DNA of 20,057 bases from Cyclostephanos tholiformis (Eukaryota > Bacillariophyta > Thalassiosirophyceae > Thalassiosirales > Thalassiosiraceae), in assembly GCA_036939975.1 (NCBI GenBank), contig JALLPB010000237.1:1-20057 (forward strand), given 5' to 3'. Shown here piece after piece: positions 18,187-20,057 of the stretch (positions within the stretch are counted from its first letter, which is position 1; every line of letters begins with the position of its first letter). The notes beneath the pieces were generated by a model, which was not told where the DNA came from, did no database searches, and saw only the letters and a program-made list of their open reading frames with translations. Made by a program: the position numbers and the translations under genes.

Positions 18187-18683
18187 AATTTGGTTCGAGT
18201 TTACAGCCCCCCCCCGAGAGCTGTACAGGCTCTATTCCTTAATGACGCCGCACAATACGATATTTTTTGTTTTTAGAGAGAGAAGGGGGGGGGGGGGGGC
18301 AGGGGGGGGGGCAGGGAGGTTGTACTACAAAATAAAATAAGGCAGACGCTTCTTGGGGAGTTTTTCGGATCTCCCTTTCCCTTGATAGGATTATTTAGCG
18401 AGAGGACTCTAGATCGATGCGATGCGACGATGACGACGACGACATAACGAATGCGGAGGTAGCCGACTTTGTCGTCGTTCTCAAGTGGACGTGGGCGGTG
18501 GCAGTCAGTGGGGGGGGCTGGCCTGGCCTCTCCTCTAGTACCAATGATTGTAAGAGAATATGACAAATATGGATGCAAACTGATCTGGAAATGACTGGCT
18601 AATAAAAAATATTCAAAATATTAAGATCCTAAATTTTTTCGTCGAATTATTTCAATCCATTGTTTCCTGTAGTACATTTTAAC
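18187..18683. other. TSR2 3' flank with long G runs
   Basis: A 15-G run at 18285-18299 and a 10-G run at 18302-18311, closely followed by GGGAGG, make a strong G-quadruplex candidate on the plus strand just before the AATAAA at 18331. The open frames through it on either strand are translated homopolymer and not genes. From about 18,540 the sequence becomes AT-rich with nothing recognised. Confidence 0.6.
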
Positions 18684-19367
18684 TTATATCACCTCCTCCG
18701 TGCCAACCATCCCACGCATTCTTTTCATGCAACTGGACTTCCAAATCCACACGCAGATTCCCTCATCATCAGAAATGTTCAGCTTTGCATTAAGCTGGCG
18801 TGGGAAGTCATTGATGGAATCTGCAGTCCCTGCCTTGAGTCCCTTGGCAGATGGGGGAGGTAACAATGTCACTTCACCGGGGATGATGACATCAGACTTT
18901 ACCCAGTGCCTCTTGCAAAAACCTCATAAATTTTCTGCAAGCCACATGCATCCCTTGTGCCTGCATTGTGCCAAGTATACATGAGCTCCATTCCTTATGC
19001 AAACTTCTCTTTAAGCAATATTATTGGGGCACCTATCATGGCTTCACCAGTCTTTTTCAACCTTCATGCTGTGCCTAATGCAAATTTCTCCTTGACCAGC
19101 ATTATTGGCACACTCCTTGCGGCTGCATCATACCACTTTAGCACCATGCCTTGTGCAAAGTCCTCCTTCTTGAACAATATGTTTGGTGCACCCTCTGCAG
19201 CTGCATTGTTTCACCTTTGCGTCTTGCCTCATGCAAAGTCCTCCTTGAATGACCTTGCTGATGCACTCCTCATGGCTACACTGTTGCCTCTTTGTGCTAT
19301 GCATAATGCAAACTCCTTCTTGAATGACATTATTGGCTTTGAAGATGGATGTAGTCTCCAAAGTTCA
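18684..19367 (-). pseudogene. Decayed Cys/His short-repeat protein (WRKY19-like zinc-finger repeats)
   Basis: On the minus strand one reading frame holds about six units of ~24 residues with the pattern C-S-x3-C-x-(N/K)-x5-G-x-C-x-R-H-G-A. Recognisable unit cores are EGVCIMHS, CSHEECISKVIQGGLCMRQ, CSCRGCTKHIVQEGGLCTRHGA, CSRKECANNAGQGEICIRHS, CPNNIA-stop-REVCIRNGA and CRHKGCMWLAENL-stop-GFCKRH. A non-repeat tail (LLPPPSAKGLKAGTADSIND) continues to a stop at 18684. At least four in-frame stops (between unit 3 and 4, in unit 5, in unit 6 and one more) break it, and some Cys/His positions are lost. Such repeats occur in large families annotated as WRKY19-like or zinc-finger-like in plants, oomycetes and diatoms. 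Each unit probably binds zinc. No intact start is visible upstream of 19367. Confidence 0.65.
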
Positions 19368-20057
19368 ACCTGATCAAAACTTTCAGAGCAGCTGGCTGGT
19401 GCATGATGCACTCCATGATGTCTTGTCTGTACATTGTCAAAATGTCCTACAGAGTGTCAAGGACTTTCTGCATTCCTATTATTTATTTTTGTCAAGGCAT
19501 TTCTGGCCGTTGACCATCAGGCAAAAATCATTAGGGTTAAATATGTAATATTAGGGGTATATGTAAGTAAAAACCACCTCCATCAGGTAAGTGAATGGCA
19601 CAGCAGTAGGTTTGGCAAGGGCCATGACAGGCATGCATTCAAACCCTGCAAGGATGCTGTATGAGTTGTGGTGTCTCTGTTTTGCCACAACTCAAACAGC
19701 AATGCTGCCTTTATTTTTTGCCTTGATAGTGATGATTGCATGCAGATGCCTTGATAGTTTGGTTTGTGTGAGGCAGGGAGATTGGGTAGTTGGCATAAAA
19801 AATCAATTGAGTTTTTTTGGTTTTGCTAACAACCATTGATAAAGTTAGGTTTTGCTAACAAATGATTCCAAATAATAACCCTATTTTTTTGCCTGACGGA
19901 TGATGGCCAGAAACAAATGGTGGTGTAAAGTAGTACTCCCTGTGTCAAGCCAAATGAGACATAAGTAGATAGATCTACAATATCTCTAGACTCTAGTGTC
20001 TATGTCCTTTTTGTACTTTCGTAATGACATTGTCCTTACGCTGTTAGGGGATTTTGC
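19368..20057. other. Intergenic tail, possible MITE end near 19931
   Basis: AT-rich sequence without a convincing gene. The plus-strand frames here (for example 19324-19548, 19591-19839) lack any recognised motif. At 19931 the sequence reads TAGTACTCCCTGTGTCAAGC, which resembles the end of Stowaway-type MITEs (TA then CTCCCTCCGTCC...). The other end would lie outside the window. Confidence 0.35.

Noticed and set aside
18957..19373. A 138-codon plus-strand frame with internal repeats (SLSNIIGAP-like units).
   Set aside because: The periodicity is the antisense of Cys/His repeats, whose minus-strand reading has the zinc-binding pattern.
1..20057. A CRISPR array, prokaryotic operon or phage-like system.
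   Set aside because: Genes are spliced eukaryotic genes. Repeats are few-copy tandem or inverted repeats without regular spacers.

Overview
The window is eukaryotic nuclear DNA. It has spliced genes with GT-AG introns of about 73-280 nt, gene-to-gene spacing of 100-300 bp, many short repeats and decayed mobile-element genes. The gene families recognised (CRM1, an M16C presequence protease, TSR2) are pan-eukaryotic. The decayed DDE transposase and the decayed Cys/His repeat protein resemble multicopy families I associate with centric diatoms, so a diatom or a related stramenopile alga is my best inference. It is not proven by the sequence.

Positions 1-7,500 are AT-rich and repeat-dominated. 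They hold a 188-nt tandem duplication at the left edge, a 59-nt duplication interrupted by an N, and a nested inverted repeat near 0.9 kb. A broken DDE-type transposase gene follows on the minus strand (1.3-2.3 kb), then a dense array of a TGCCAAGTT motif (2.4-2.6 kb). Two broken plus-strand genes of unknown family lie at 2.8-3.95 kb and 4.6-5.7 kb, with inverted repeats between them near 4.0-4.3 kb. A doubtful minus-strand frame lies at 6.0-6.7 kb. I see no intact recognisable gene here.

Positions 8,061-18,186 are a compact block of three intact genes. XPO1/CRM1 is on the plus strand (5 exons, 1,087 aa). A presequence-protease-like M16C metallopeptidase is on the minus strand (11 exons, 1,252 aa). 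The two are tail to tail, with 129 nt between their stop codons. TSR2, a single-exon gene on the plus strand (301 aa), is head to head with the peptidase gene, with 289 nt between their start codons. All exon joins were worked out by hand from splice signals, reading phase and agreement with family sequence. CRM1 exports NES cargo, including pre-ribosomal subunits, from the nucleus, and TSR2 chaperones the ribosomal protein eS26, so both touch ribosome biogenesis. The peptidase degrades presequences and other peptides in its known relatives, but here it carries an acidic N-terminus and a hydrophobic anchor-like segment instead of an obvious transit peptide.

Positions 18,187-20,057 return to non-genic sequence: long G runs after TSR2, a decayed minus-strand gene of Cys/His repeats (18.7-19.4 kb), and an AT-rich tail whose last ~125 bases begin like the end of a Stowaway-type MITE.

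I did not find a convincing new multi-gene system. The most interesting points are the predicted membrane-anchored peptidase with an acidic insert between its zinc ligands, and the two stop-free, multiple-of-three introns of XPO1.
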